64,000 nt of DNA from Amphiura filiformis (GCF_039555335.1 NC_092628.1:38462965-38526964), one strand, 5' to 3'. Positions 44,177-55,869 are shown, counted from the first letter of the stretch. Program-made: numbers and translations. The notes: generated from the sequence alone by a model not told the origin.

Positions 44177-44250
44177 GGCCGGTTAGCTCAGTTGGTTAGA
44201 GCGTCGTGCTAATAACGCGAATGTCGTGGGTTCGAGCCCCATACTGGCCA
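44177..44250 (+). tRNA. tRNA-Ile-AAT: tRNA-Ile (AAT)
   Basis: Consensus copy; class 3 spacer (442 bp) to 44693. Confidence 0.95.
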
Positions 44251-44469
44251 GATGGTAAATTAAGATTTTGTGTTTTTTAATTTTCATTTCTTCTTGTGTT
44301 TTTCTGTTTGTTTATATGTGTCAATGAATTCCAAGCGTTATTAACGCTTTAAATATTACCATATCATTTCCATATAACACCCATTAGCGTGAAATGTATC
44401 AATAAGGTCTTTAGCACGTCATTTAAAAATTTGTTAAAACTGAAAATGTTCTTGGTTTGAAGCTATTTT

Positions 44470-44660
44470 CTGTATAAATTGTGACCCTTCATGTACATTT
44501 TGTTAACAGGTTAACCTTTTTAAGTGCAGTTTTAAAATCAGATTACATCCTTTCATCATTTTTCTTGGAAAAAGGGGTGGGGTTTTGATCTAACGAAGGT
44601 TCTTTAATAGGGCATGGTACACTAATTGAATAAATTAAGCTATCACATGGCCGGTTAGCT
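44470..44660 (+). pseudogene. Ile-upstream block with tRNA-Ile stump
   Basis: 191 bp, standard breakpoints. Confidence 0.9.
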
Positions 44661-44692
44661 TACGTGACAAATAGGATAAAATAAGTAATCGC

Positions 44693-44764
44693 CTCCCCGA
44701 CGGGGAATTGAACCCCGGTCTCCCGCGTGACAGGCGGGGATACTCACCACTATACTATCGAGGA
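44693..44764 (-). tRNA. tRNA-Asp-GTC: tRNA-Asp (GTC)
   Basis: Consensus copy; its minus-strand T run is T4, one shorter than usual. Confidence 0.95.
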
Positions 44765-45074
44765 TTGACGTGATGAAACTTTCCTACAAAACTAGTGATA
44801 TAACGAGTATTGTAATAGACAAGTTAATCTTTTTAGCTCCTTTGATTTTTGTTGTATTTTTTCTTTTGCTGACAAAAGACAAAATGCTGACTTTCAGTTT
44901 AAATTGTAACCCTTCATGTACATTTTGTTAACAGGTTAACCTTTTTAAGTGCAGTTTTTTAATATATGATTACATCCTTTCATCATTTTTCTTGGGAAAA
45001 GGGGGGAGTTTTGATCTAACGAAGGTTGTTTTATAGGGCATGGTACACTAATTGCATAAATTAAGCTATCACAT

Positions 45075-45148
45075 GGCCGGTTAGCTCAGTTGGTTAGAGC
45101 GTCGTGCTAATAACGCGAATGTCGTGGGTTCGAGCCCCATACTGGCCA
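45075..45148 (+). tRNA. tRNA-Ile-AAT: tRNA-Ile (AAT)
   Basis: Consensus copy; class 1 spacer (306 bp) to 45455. Confidence 0.95.
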
Positions 45149-45454
45149 GATGGTAAATTATGATTTTGTGTTTTTTATTTTTCATTTCTTCTTGTCTTTT
45201 TCTGTTTGTTTATATGTGTCAATGAATTCCAAGCGTTATTAACGCTTTAAATATTACCATATCATTTCCATATAACACCCATTAGCGTGAAATGTATCAA
45301 TAAAGTCTTTAGCACGTCATTTAAAAATTTGTTAAAACTGAAAATGCACAAATGTTTGAAGAAAAAAGACAGTGTGTGTTTAATATTATGCACAAAGGGG
45401 TTATTATTATGTAATTGTTCTTACGTGACAAATAGGATAAAAATAAGTTATAAC

Positions 45455-45526
45455 CTCCCCGATGGGGAATTGAACCCCGGTCTCCCGCGTGACAGGCGGG
45501 GATACTCACCACTATACTATCGAGGA
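45455..45526 (-). tRNA. tRNA-Asp-GTC: tRNA-Asp (GTC), T-stem variant
   Basis: The last T-stem base is A instead of G (CCCCA), losing the outer T-stem pair; otherwise consensus. Confidence 0.87.
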
Positions 45527-45834
45527 TTGACGTGATGAAACTTTCCTACAAAACTAGTGATATAACAAGTATTGTAATAGACAAGTTAATCTTTTTAGCT
45601 CCTTTGATTTTTGTTGTATTTTCTCTTTTGCTCACAAAAGACAAAATGCTGACTTTCAGTTTAAATTGTGACCCTTCATGTACATTTTGTTAACAGGTTA
45701 ACCTTTTTAAGTGCAGTTTTAAAATATGATTACATCCTTTCATCATTTTTCTTGGGAAAAGGGGGGAGTTTTGATCTAACAAAGGTTGTTTTATAGGGCA
45801 TGGTACACTAATTGCATAAATTAAGCTATCACAT

Positions 45835-45908
45835 GGCCGGTTAGCTCAGTTGGTTAGAGCGTCGTGCTAATAACGCGAATGTCGTGGGTTCGAGCCCCAT
45901 ACTGGCCA
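45835..45908 (+). tRNA. tRNA-Ile-AAT: tRNA-Ile (AAT)
   Basis: Consensus copy; class 3 spacer (444 bp) to 46353. Confidence 0.95.
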
Positions 45909-46128
45909 GATGGTAAATTAAGATTTTGTGTATTTTTATTTTTCATTTCTTCTTGTCTTTTTCTGTTTGTTTATATGTGTCAATGAATTCCAAGAGTTAT
46001 TAACGCTTTAAATATTACCATATCATTTCCATATAACACCCATTAGCGTGAAATGTATCAATAAGGTATTTAGCACGTCATTTAAGAATTTGTTAAAACT
46101 GAAAATGTTCTTGGTTTGAAGCTATTTT

Positions 46129-46319
46129 CTGTATAAATTGTGACCCTTCATGTACATTTTGTTAACAGGTTAACCTTTTTAAGTGCAGTTTTAAAATCAG
46201 ATTACATCCTTTCATCATTTTTCTTGGAAAAAGGGGTGGGGTTTTGATCTAACGAAGGTTCTTTAATAGGGCATGGTACACTAATTAAATAAATTAAGCT
46301 ATCACATGGCCGGTTAGCT
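46129..46319 (+). pseudogene. Ile-upstream block with tRNA-Ile stump
   Basis: 191 bp, standard breakpoints. Confidence 0.9.
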
Positions 46320-46352
46320 TACGTGACAAATAGGATAAAAATAAGTAATCGC

Positions 46353-46424
46353 CTCCCCGACGGGGAATTGAACCCCGGTCTCCCGCGTGACAGGCGGGGA
46401 TACTCACCACTATACTATCGAGGA
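46353..46424 (-). tRNA. tRNA-Asp-GTC: tRNA-Asp (GTC)
   Basis: Consensus copy; partner of 45835. Confidence 0.95.
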
Positions 46425-46732
46425 TTGACGTGATGAAACTTTCCTACAAAACTAGTGATATAACGAGTATTGTAATAGACAAGTTAATCTTTTTAGCTCC
46501 TTTGATGTTTGTTGTATTTTCTCTTTTGCTGACAAAAGACAAAATGCTGACTTTCAGTTTAAATTGTAACCCTTCATGTACATTTTGTTAACAGGTTAAC
46601 CTTTTTAAGTGCAGTTTTAAAATATGATTACATCCTTTCATCATTTTTCTTGGGAAAAGGGGGGAGTTTTGATCTAACGAAGGTTGTTTTATAGGGCATG
46701 GTACACTAATTGCATAAATTAAGCTATCACAT

Positions 46733-46806
46733 GGCCGGTTAGCTCAGTTGGTTAGAGCGTCGTGCTAATAACGCGAATGTCGTGGGTTCGAGCCCCATAC
46801 TGGCCA
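46733..46806 (+). tRNA. tRNA-Ile-AAT: tRNA-Ile (AAT)
   Basis: Consensus copy; class 1 spacer (303 bp) to 47110. Confidence 0.95.
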
Positions 46807-47109
46807 GATGGTAAATTAAGATTTTGTGTATTTTTATTTTTCATTTCTTCTTGTCTTTTTCTGTTTGTTTATGTCAATGAATTCCAAGCGTTATTAACGC
46901 TTTAAATATTACCATATCATTTCCATATAACACCCATTAGCGTGAAATGTATCAATAAAGTCTTTAGCACGTCATTTAAAAATTTGTTAAAACTGAAAAT
47001 GCACAAATGTTTGAACAAAAAAGACAGTGTGTGTTTAATATTTTGCACAAAGGGGTTATCATTATGTAATTGTTCTTACGTGACAAATAGGATAAAAATA
47101 AGTAATAAC

Positions 47110-47181
47110 CTCCCCGACGGGGAATTGAACCCCGGTCTCCCGCGTGACAGGCGGGGATACTCACCACTATACTATCGAGGA
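47110..47181 (-). tRNA. tRNA-Asp-GTC: tRNA-Asp (GTC)
   Basis: Consensus copy; partner of 46733. Confidence 0.95.
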
Positions 47182-47489
47182 TTGACGTGATGAAACTTTC
47201 CTACAAAACTAGTGATATAACAAGTATTGTAATAGACAAGTTAATCTTTTTAGCTCCTTTGATTTTTGTTGTATTTTCTCTTTTGCTCACAAAAGACAAA
47301 ATGCTGACTTTCAGTTTAAATTGTGACCCTTCATGTACATTTTGTTAACAGGTTAACCTTTTTAAGTGCAGTTTTAAAATATGATTACATCCTTTCATCA
47401 TTTTTCTTGGGAAAAGGGGGGAGTTTTGATCTAACGAAGGTTATTTTATTGGGCATGGTACACTAATTGCATAAATTAAGCTATCACAT

Positions 47490-47563
47490 GGCCGGTTAGC
47501 TCAGTTGGTTAGAGCGTCGTGCTAATAACGCGAATGTCGTGGGTTCGAGCCCCATACTGGCCA
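47490..47563 (+). tRNA. tRNA-Ile-AAT: tRNA-Ile (AAT)
   Basis: Consensus copy; class 3 spacer (442 bp) to 48006. Confidence 0.95.
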
Positions 47564-47781
47564 GATGGTAAATTAAGATTTTGTGTTTTTTATTTTTCAT
47601 TTCTTCTTGTCTTTTCTGTTTGTTTATATGTGTCAATGAATTCCAAGCGTTATTAACGCTTTAAATATTACCATATCATTTCCATATAACACCCATTAGC
47701 GTGAAATGTATCAATAAGGTCTTTAGCACGTCATTTAAAAATTTGTTAAAACTGAAAATGTTCTTGGTTTGAAGCTATTTT

Positions 47782-47971
47782 CTGTATAAATTGTGACCCT
47801 TCATGTACATTTTGTTAACAGGTTAACCTTTTTAAGTGCAGTTTTAAAATCAGATTACATCCTTTCATCATTTTTCTTGGAAAAAGGGGTGGGGTTTTGA
47901 TCTAACGAAGGTTCTTTAATAGGGCATGGTACACTAATTGAATAAATTAAGCTATCACATGGCCGGTTAGC
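47782..47971 (+). pseudogene. Ile-upstream block with tRNA-Ile stump
   Basis: Junction base differs (GGTTAGCGTACGTG). Confidence 0.9.
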
Positions 47972-48005
47972 GTACGTGACAAATAGGATAAAAATAAGTA
48001 ATCGC

Positions 48006-48077
48006 CTCCCCGACGGGGAATTGAACCCCGGTCTCCCGCGTGACAGGCGGGGATACTCACCACTATACTATCGAGGA
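48006..48077 (-). tRNA. tRNA-Asp-GTC: tRNA-Asp (GTC)
   Basis: Consensus copy; partner of 47490. Confidence 0.95.
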
Positions 48078-48386
48078 TTGACGTGATGAAACTTTCCTAC
48101 AAAACTAGTGATATATCTAGCATTGTAATAGACAAGTTAATCTTTTTTAGCTCGTTTGATTTTTGTTGTATTTTCTCTTTTGCTGACAAAAGACAAAATG
48201 CTGACTTTCAGTTTAAATTGTGACCCTTCATGTACATTTTGTTAACAGGTTAACCTTTTTAAGTGCAGTTTTAAAATATGATTACATCCTTTCATCATTT
48301 TTCTTGGGAAAAGGGGGGAGTTTTGATCTAACGAAGGTTGTTTTATAGGGCATGGTACACTAATTGCATAAATTAAGCTATCACAT

Positions 48387-48460
48387 GGCCGGTTAGCTCA
48401 GTTGGTTAGAGCGTCGTGCTAATAACGCGAATGTCGTGGGTTCGAGCCCCATACTGGCCA
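48387..48460 (+). tRNA. tRNA-Ile-AAT: tRNA-Ile (AAT)
   Basis: Consensus copy; class 3 spacer (443 bp) to 48904. Confidence 0.95.
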
Positions 48461-48680
48461 GATGGTAAATTAAGATTTTGTGCATTTTTATTTTTCATTT
48501 CTTCTTGTCTTTTTCTGTTTGTTTATATGTGTCAATGAATTCCAAGCGTTATTAACGCTTTAAATATTACCATATCATTTCCATATAACACCCATTAGCG
48601 TGAAATGTATCAATAAGGTCTTTAGCACGTCATTTAAAAATTTGTTAAAACTGAAAATGTTCTTGGTTTGAAGCTATTTT

Positions 48681-48870
48681 CTGTATAAATTGTGACCCTT
48701 CATGTACATTTTGTTAACAGGTTAACCTTTTTAAGTGCAGTTTTAAAATCAGATTACATCCTTTCATCATTTTTCTTGCAAAAAGGGTGGGGTTTTGATC
48801 TAACGAAGGTTCTTTAATAGGGCATGGTACACTAATTGAATAAATTAAGCTATCACATGGCCGGTTAGCT
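48681..48870 (+). pseudogene. Ile-upstream block with tRNA-Ile stump
   Basis: 190 bp, standard breakpoints. Confidence 0.9.
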
Positions 48871-48903
48871 TACGTGACAAATAGGATAAAAATAAGTAAT
48901 CGC

Positions 48904-48975
48904 CTCCCCGACGGGGAATTGAACCCCGGTCTCCCGCGTGACAGGCGGGGATACTCACCACTATACTATCGAGGA
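48904..48975 (-). tRNA. tRNA-Asp-GTC: tRNA-Asp (GTC)
   Basis: Consensus copy; partner of 48387. Confidence 0.95.
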
Positions 48976-49283
48976 TTGACGTGATGAAACTTTCCTACAA
49001 AACTAGTGATATAACGAGTATTGTAATAGACAAGTTAATCTTTTTAGCTCCTTTGATTTTTGTTGTATTTTCTCTTTTGCTGACAAAAGACAAAATGCTG
49101 ACTTTCAGTTTAAATTGTAACCCTTCATGTACATTTTGTTAACAGGTTAACCTTTTTAAGTGCAGTTTTAAAATATGATTACATCCTTTCATCATTTTTC
49201 TTGGGAAAAGGGGGGAGTTTTGATCTAACGAAGGTTGTTTTATAGGGCATGGTACACTAATTGCATAAATTAAGCTATCACAC

Positions 49284-49357
49284 GGCCGGTTAGCTCAGTT
49301 GGTTAGAGCGTCGTGCTAATAACGCGAATGTCGTGGGTTCGAGCCCCATACTGGCCA
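49284..49357 (+). tRNA. tRNA-Ile-AAT: tRNA-Ile (AAT)
   Basis: Consensus copy preceded by CAC rather than CAT; class 1 spacer (306 bp) to 49664. Confidence 0.95.
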
Positions 49358-49663
49358 GATGGTAAATTAAGATTTTGTGTTTTTTATTTTTCATTTCTTC
49401 TTGTCTTTTTCTGTTTGTTTATATGTGTCAATGAATTCCAAGCGTTATTAACGCTTTAAATATTACCATATCATTTCCATATAACACCCATTAGCGTGAA
49501 ATGTATCAATAAAGTCTTTAGCACGTCATTTAAAAATTTGTTAAAACTGAAAATGCACAAATGTTTGAAGAAAAAACACAGTGTGTGTTTAATATTATGC
49601 ACAAAGGGGTTATTATTATGTAATTGTTCTTACGTGACAAATAGGATAAAAATAAGTAATAAC

Positions 49664-49735
49664 CTCCCCGACGGGGAATTGAACCCCGGTCTCCCGCGTG
49701 ACAGGCGGGGATACTCACCACTATACTATCGAGGA
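49664..49735 (-). tRNA. tRNA-Asp-GTC: tRNA-Asp (GTC)
   Basis: Consensus copy; partner of 49284. Confidence 0.95.
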
Positions 49736-50042
49736 TTGACGTGATGAAACTTTCCTACAAAACTAGTGATATAACAAATATTGTAATAGACAAGTTAATC
49801 TTTTTAGCTCCTTTGATTTTTGTTGTATTTTCTCTTTTGCTCACAAAAGACAAAATGCTGACTTTCAGTTTAAATTGTGACCCTTCATGTACATTTTGTT
49901 AACAGGTTAACCTTTTTAAGTGCAGTTTTAAAATATGATTACATCCTTTCATCATTTTTCTTGGGAAAAGGGGGAGTTTTGATCTAACGAAGGTTGTTTT
50001 ATAGGGCATGGTACACTAATTGCATAAATTAAGCTATCACAT

Positions 50043-50116
50043 GGCCGGTTAGCTCAGTTGGTTAGAGCGTCGTGCTAATAACGCGAATGTCGTGGGTTCG
50101 AGCCCCATACTGGCCA
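50043..50116 (+). tRNA. tRNA-Ile-AAT: tRNA-Ile (AAT)
   Basis: Consensus copy; its spacer is cut at 50,204 by satellite B copy 3, so no Asp partner follows. Confidence 0.95.
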
Positions 50117-50204
50117 GATGGTAAATTAAGATTTTTTGTATTTTTATTTTTCATTTCTTCTTGTCTTTTTCTGTTTATGTCAATGAATTCCAAGCGTTAT
50201 TAAC

Positions 50205-51350
50205 GGATAAAGGTGCGATGATGGTTATTTAGCGCGTTAGCGCTGCTCACTAGCAAAATTGCAAATTGCGCGGTATTTGCAATTTTCTGTTTTTTCCACG
50301 CTAATAGCGCTAATATCGCCGATTGCGTGATAATAGCAAACCTCTGCTATTTCGTGCTAATTGTGGTGAACCAATTGCGCGCTATTACCAAAAGTGCTAA
50401 AACTGTTCTCGTCAAGGTAAGCGATATTAGCGCTAATATCGTTAATAGCGGCCATTAGCGTAATGCGAGTTATTAGCGCTATTAGCGTGAGTCGTGCTAT
50501 TTTCATCACTAACGCTATTAGCACTCATTAGCATATCACTTGCAAAAGTTCTAAAAATGCTCTCAATCGCGCAAGGTGTGCTAATAGCGCTATTAGCGCT
50601 AATAGCACTCATTTGCGTGAGATGCGCTATTAGCGCTAATAGCGTAAGGCGTGCTATTAGCGCGCGCTATTAGCACTCATTAGCGTGGGATAGGCTAATA
50701 GCGTAAGGAGTGCTAATAGCGCTATTAGCGCAAATACCGACAGGTATGCTAATAACGATATTACAACTCATTGTATTATGTGCCAAATTCTTCATTTTCT
50801 GCGAATGGTAGACGCTATTAGCGCTAATAGTGCTAATAGCACTCATTAGCGCGAGGTTCGCTATTAGCGGTAATAGCATAAGGTGTGCTACTAGCGCTAT
50901 TAACGCTAATAGCGTAGTGTGTGCTAATAGCGATTTAGCGCTCATTAGTGTATCGTTTGCAAATTTGAAAATTGATCATTTTCTACGGATGGTAGGTGCT
51001 ATTAGCGCTATTAGCGCTAATAGCGCAAATAGCACTCATTAGCACGAGGTGCGCTATTAGCGCTAATAGCGTAAGGTGTGCTACTAGCGCTATTAGCGCT
51101 AATAGCGTAGTGTGTGCTAATAGCGATTTAGCGCTCATTATTGTATCGTTTGCAAATTTGAAAATTGATCATTTTCTACGGATGGTAGGTGCTATTAGCG
51201 CTATTAGCGCTAATAGCGCTAATAACACTCATTAACGTGGGATGCGTAATTAGCGCTAATAGCGTAAGGCGTGCTAATAGCGCTATTAGCGCAAATACCG
51301 ACAGGAATACTAATAACGATATTACAACTCATTATATTATGTGCCAAATT
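50205..51350 (+). repeat. Satellite B, copy 3, with complete terminal cap
   Basis: Opens with GATAAAGGTGCGATGATGG and a cap of about 370 bp made of short inverted words (GCAAAATTGCAAATTGCG, CGCTAATATCGCC, TGGTGAACCAATTGCG). It then continues as B units with TTCTACGGATGGTAGG. It fuses into satellite C at the shared GTTC near 51,351. The cap recurs inverted at 61,756-62,113. Confidence 0.9.
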
Positions 51351-52708
51351 GTTCCAATATAAAAGGGCCCCGCAGGGCAAGAAAGCTAGTGTAACCGCTG
51401 TCCCCACCATCAACAAAAATATCAAGGCCGCACGGCCGGCAGGCCTGAGGCCGGAGACTCACATACGACAACTAAACACTCCAAGTGAGTTCCAATATAA
51501 ATGGGCCCCGCAGGGCAAGAAACTTAGTATGACCGCTGTCCCCACCATCAGCAACAAACATCAAGGCCGCAGGGCCGGCAGGCCTGAGGCCGGTGACTCC
51601 ATACGACAACTAAACACTCCAAGTGAGTTCCAATGTAAAAGGGCCCCGCAGGGCAACAAAGCTAGTGTGACCGCTGTCCCCACCAAGGCCGGAGACTCAC
51701 ATACGACAACTAAAAACTCCAAGTGAGTTCAAATATAAAAGGGCCCCGCAGGGCAAGAAACTTAGTATGACCTCTGTCCACACCATCAACAAAAAACATC
51801 AAGGCCGCAGGGCCGGCAGGCCCGGGGCCAGAGACTCCCATACGACAACTAAACACTCCAAGTGAGTTCCAATATAAAAGGGCCCCGCAGGGCAAAAAAC
51901 TTCGTGTGACCGCGGTCCCCACCATCATCAACAAACATCAAGGCCGCAGGGTGAGTTCCAATACAAAAGGGCCCTGAGTGAGTTCCAATATAAAAAGGGC
52001 CCGCAGGGCAAGAAAGCTAGTGTTACCGCTGTCCCCACCATCAACAAAATATTAGGGCCGCAGGGCCGGCAGGCCTGAGGCCGGAGACTCCCATACGACA
52101 ACTTAACACTCCAAGTGAGTTCCAATATAAAGGGGCCACGCAGGGCAACAAGGCTTGTGTGACCACTGTCCCCACCATCAACAAAAAAAATCAAGGCCGC
52201 AGGGCCGGCAGGCCTGAGGCTCCCATACGACAACTAAACACTCCAAGTGAGTTCCAATATTTATGGGCCCCGCAGGGCAATAAAGCTAGTGAGACCTCTG
52301 TCCGCACCATCAACAAAAAACATCAAGGCCGCAGGGCTGGCAGGCCCGAGGCCGGAGACTCCCATACGACAACTAAACACTCCAAGTGAGTTCAAATATA
52401 AAAGGGCCCCGCAGGGCAAGAAACTTAGTGTGACCGCTGTCCCCACCATTAGCAAAAAACATCAAGGCCGCAGGGCCGGCAGGCCTGGGGCCGGTGACTC
52501 CCATACGACAACTAAACACTCCAAGTGAGTTCCAATGTAAAAGGGCCCCGCAGGGCAACAAAGCTAGTGTGACCGCTGTCCCCACCAAGGCCGGAGACTT
52601 ACATACGACAACTAAAAACTCCAAGTGAGTTCAAATATAAAAGGGCCCCGCAGGGCAAGAAAGTTAGTATGACCTCTGTCCCCACCATCAACAAAAAACA
52701 TCAAGGCC
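51351..52708 (+). repeat. Satellite C, copy 3
   Basis: About ten 139-bp units, several shortened (near 51,685, 51,950-51,975 and 52,215). It ends at CATCAAGGCC, where array sequence resumes at TGGTACACTAATTG. Confidence 0.92.
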
Positions 52709-52742
52709 TGGTACACTAATTGAATAAATTAAGCTATCACAT

Positions 52743-52754
52743 GGCCGGTTAGCT
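52743..52754 (+). pseudogene. 12-nt tRNA-Ile stump
   Basis: Class 3 type stump, its upstream block cut short by satellite C. Confidence 0.88.
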
Positions 52755-52787
52755 TACGTGACAAATAGGATAAAAATAAGTAATCGC

Positions 52788-52859
52788 CTCCCCGACGGGG
52801 AATTGAACCCCGGTCTCCCGCGTGACAGGCGGGGATACTCACCACTATACTATCGAGGA
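52788..52859 (-). tRNA. tRNA-Asp-GTC: tRNA-Asp (GTC)
   Basis: Consensus copy. Confidence 0.95.
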
Positions 52860-53168
52860 TTGACGTGATTAAACTTTCCTACAAAACTAGTGATATAACT
52901 AGTATTGTAATAGACAAGTTAATCTTTTTAGCTCCTTTGATTTTTGTTGTATTTTCTCTTTTGCTGACAAAAGACAAAATGCTGACTTTCAGTTTAAATT
53001 GTGACCCTTCATGTACATTTTGTTAACAGGTTAACCTTTTTAAGTGCAGTTTTAAAATCTGATTACATCCTTTCATCATTTTTCTTGGGAAAAGGGGTGG
53101 GGTTTTGATCTAACGAAGGTTGTTTTATAGGGCATGGTACACTAATTGCATAAATTAAGCTATCACAT

Positions 53169-53242
53169 GGCCGGTTAGCTCAGTTGGTTAGAGCGTCGTG
53201 CTAATAACGCGAATGTCGTGGGTTCGAGCCCCATACTGGCCA
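53169..53242 (+). tRNA. tRNA-Ile-AAT: tRNA-Ile (AAT)
   Basis: Consensus copy; class 2 spacer (346 bp) to 53589. Last Ile of the main array. Confidence 0.95.
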
Positions 53243-53588
53243 GATGGTAAATTAAGATTTTGTGTATTTTTATTTTTCATTTCTTCGTGTCTTTTTCTGT
53301 TTGTTTATATGTGTCAATGAATTCCAAGCGTTATTAACGCTTTAAATATTACCACATCATTTCCATATAACACCCATTAGCGTGAAATGTATCAATAAAG
53401 TCTTTAGCACGTCATTTAAAAATTTGTTAAAACTGAAAATGTTCTTGGTTTGAAGCTATTTTAAAACATAAAAATATAAATGCACAAATGTTTGAAGAAA
53501 AAAGACAGTGTGTTTCATATTATGCACAAAGGAGTTATTATTATGTAATTGTTCTTACGTGACAAATAGGATAAAAATAAGTCATCGC

Positions 53589-53660
53589 CTCCCCGACGGG
53601 GAATTGAATCCCGGTCTCCCGCGTGACAGGCGGGGATACTCACCACTATACTATCGAGGA
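53589..53660 (-). tRNA. tRNA-Asp-GTC: tRNA-Asp (GTC), array-edge variant
   Basis: T stem CGGGA instead of CGGGG: position 53 is A facing C61, replacing a nearly invariant pair and changing the B box to ATTCAATTC. Beyond it the array flank GACGTGATG is replaced by GACTTAGTACAT, so this is the last repeat unit. The same variant is at 63025. Confidence 0.82.
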
Positions 53661-54687
53661 TTGACTTAGTACATAATTCCTATAAAACGGGTGATATAAC
53701 GAAATATTGTAGGCCTACTGGTATTGTAGTATAAATTCTGTCTCTGGAGTTAAGGCCAAAAATATCTTCAATGGTTTATTGTTTTTAATAATTTTTTTTT
53801 TTTAAACCCACAATATCCTCTTAGCTGCGATTATTCCTTGAAATATATCTAAAACTTAAAAATATAGGCCTATTATGTTGGACCTTCTTTATAGGTCAAT
53901 TGAAAAACATACAAATTAACCTTGTTTAGGAGACGAAAAAAGAAAACCCTGTTCTACGGGCCCGACCGACCCAGATTTTGAACAAATTGGGAAAAAACAT
54001 TTCCTGTACAATGAATGCCGACCCAAATTTCGGAAATTTCAGGAACAATTTTTTTTTTGTATTTTCCCAAATTGCAAATTATTTATAGATTTTTGTGATC
54101 TTTTGGGTCATTTAAAAAAAAAATTGTCCTTATAAAACTGTGATCTGAAAAGAAAATAGCTAATATTTACACTATGATACCATTTCGAAAGTTTATAGGC
54201 CTAATAACAATAATGTCAAACTCACTTGTCTTATTATTAAACGACCAATAGATAATAAATGACGACTATCATGTAAGACTTGAGTTCCGCAGTCTACTTG
54301 TCTTTGGGGTCTTTGCGTTAATCCGGGGCGTTAATATTAAAATGTCCCAAATGCGTTAATAAATTTGTTCCTTTTCCAAGAAAAATCGAAAGGACCTAGG
54401 GCTATTACAATATATGTTGACCTCTATAAAACTTTATGGACGCTTAAACCATAGACAAGCTCCAGATAAATACTTGTTTTGCATTTACTATCTTAAATTA
54501 TCTTTTTCTGAAATACGTTACAGATAAATAAGTCGATTTACCCTTCGCTCGTGGCTACGATATGGACATTGCACAATGCACTGTGAGCAATGGTGAGATA
54601 ACACACGTATTGCACAATATGAAGATAAAATTGCTCACTAGTCATGCTAGTATTATTGTTGTTTATCATCGCTTGCTCGCTCCACAT
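53661..54687. other. AT-rich DNA beyond the array edge, no gene seen
   Basis: No tRNA, convincing reading frame or satellite. Contains CGACCGACCC and CCGACCC words like those in the TIR element at 55,706, a GACTATCAT...GACTTGAGTTC stretch related to the hairpin at 60,159, and several TAGGCCTA words. Duplicated at 63,097-64,000. Confidence 0.6.
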
Positions 54688-54761
54688 GGCCGGTTAGCTC
54701 AGTTGGTTAGAGCGTCGTGCTAATAACGCGAATGTCATGGGTTCGAGCCCCATATTGGCCA
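54688..54761 (+). tRNA. tRNA-Ile-AAT: tRNA-Ile (AAT), solitary divergent copy
   Basis: Two changes from the array consensus: T-stem base 49 G to A (G-T pair becomes A-T) and base 67 C to T (G-C becomes G-T). Both preserve pairing and the A/B boxes. Flanks (GCTCGCTCCACAT before, GAAAATATATCTTTT after) are unrelated to array spacer beyond CACAT; T4 follows at 10-15 nt. A plausible independent gene and candidate relative of the array founder. Confidence 0.93.
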
Positions 54762-55107
54762 GAAAATATATCTTTTATTGCATTATAAATATTTAATGGA
54801 AGAACAGAAAATGGGTCATTTGTGGGGCAAAATTGTATTTATTTTTTGTTGTTGATATTTTTGCCCATATAAAATTTTTTTTACCTGATTGACAGCCTCA
54901 CTCCGGGAGCCTTAGGCCTACAGAAAACTCAGAAAAATTTTTCTCATCGGGTTATATAAAGAGTATATAAAGGGTGCAAAGTCCAGAGGAATATTTTAGA
55001 ATTGTTTTTAGTAAACACAATTTTAAATTTGACCCCTGTGTAGGCCTTAAACTCCCGGCCTAAACTTTGACCATGGATATTTTGGAATGTCCACTAGGCA
55101 CCCGTTA
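54762..55107. other. AT-rich DNA, nothing recognised
   Basis: No structure beyond T-rich runs and TAGGCCT words. Confidence 0.5.
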
Positions 55108-55489
55108 CCCGGCAAACACAAAACGTTTTTGACATTATTCGCAACAGGATAGAAAAGGTTGTCAGAAAACGTTTAAATGTTGGGTTAATATATAGGCCCT
55201 AACGGGTATAATTTATAAAGCGTTTTCATAACATTCAAAAACATTTTTTGAAAACTTACTGCAAAATATTCTAACACAATTAAAGTGTTGACAAAATATT
55301 TGACAAAAAAGGTTTCCTAAAAATATTTTCAATAACACTTTAACAACATTTTTTTTAAATGTTATAGTGTGTTTTCATACAAACGTTTTCATGACCTTTA
55401 ATAACTCAACATTTAATGTTATTAAAACGTTTTTACCAAACCAAAATATAACCCGTTTAAAATGTTCTAAAAACTTTTTTGTTTGCTGG
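55108..55489. mobile_element. 382-bp TIR element rich in AAAACGTTTT words
   Basis: Ends CCCGGCAAACACAAAACG and CTTTTTTGTTTGCTGG are inverted (GCAAACA core), flanked by TTA on both sides (55105-55107, 55490-55492). The interior is AT-rich with many ACGTTTT/AAACGTT words. A 3-bp TTA target would suit a PIF/Harbinger-type MITE, but the assignment is tentative. Small reading frames at 55,367-55,626 are not credible. Confidence 0.6.
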
Positions 55490-55705
55490 TTAAATACCTC
55501 AGACGTCAACATTAAAGCAAAAACTGTTAGTAATACATTTACAGTCTCAAGTTCCACACGACTAATACACACACAAAATAATTTTGAACACAAGGCACAA
55601 GTATAGTATGTTCTTGTTTTTACCAAAAAAAATGCATCAACGAAATTTTACTTACATTACAAAATCTACTATTTTTACATGTAGGCCTAGTGTGTATATA
55701 AGTTA

Positions 55706-55834
55706 GGCCTAAAAAATGTTTGATTGGCATACCATTAAAAAAAATTAGGGTAGGTAGGTCGGGATTTTTTTACTTTTTAAGCTGCAAAATTTCGTTTGAT
55801 AAAGGCTTTGGAACTATTTTTCTTCTTTTTTAAA

Positions 55835-55869
<35 letters not shown>

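Larger units (their letters stand above)
52709..54564 (+). repeat. Array edge plus adjoining DNA, direct copy 1
   Basis: Matches 62,145-64,000 at a nearly constant offset of about 9,436-9,439 bp, with only scattered substitutions and homopolymer differences. The copy at 64,000 is cut by the window end. Confidence 0.93.
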
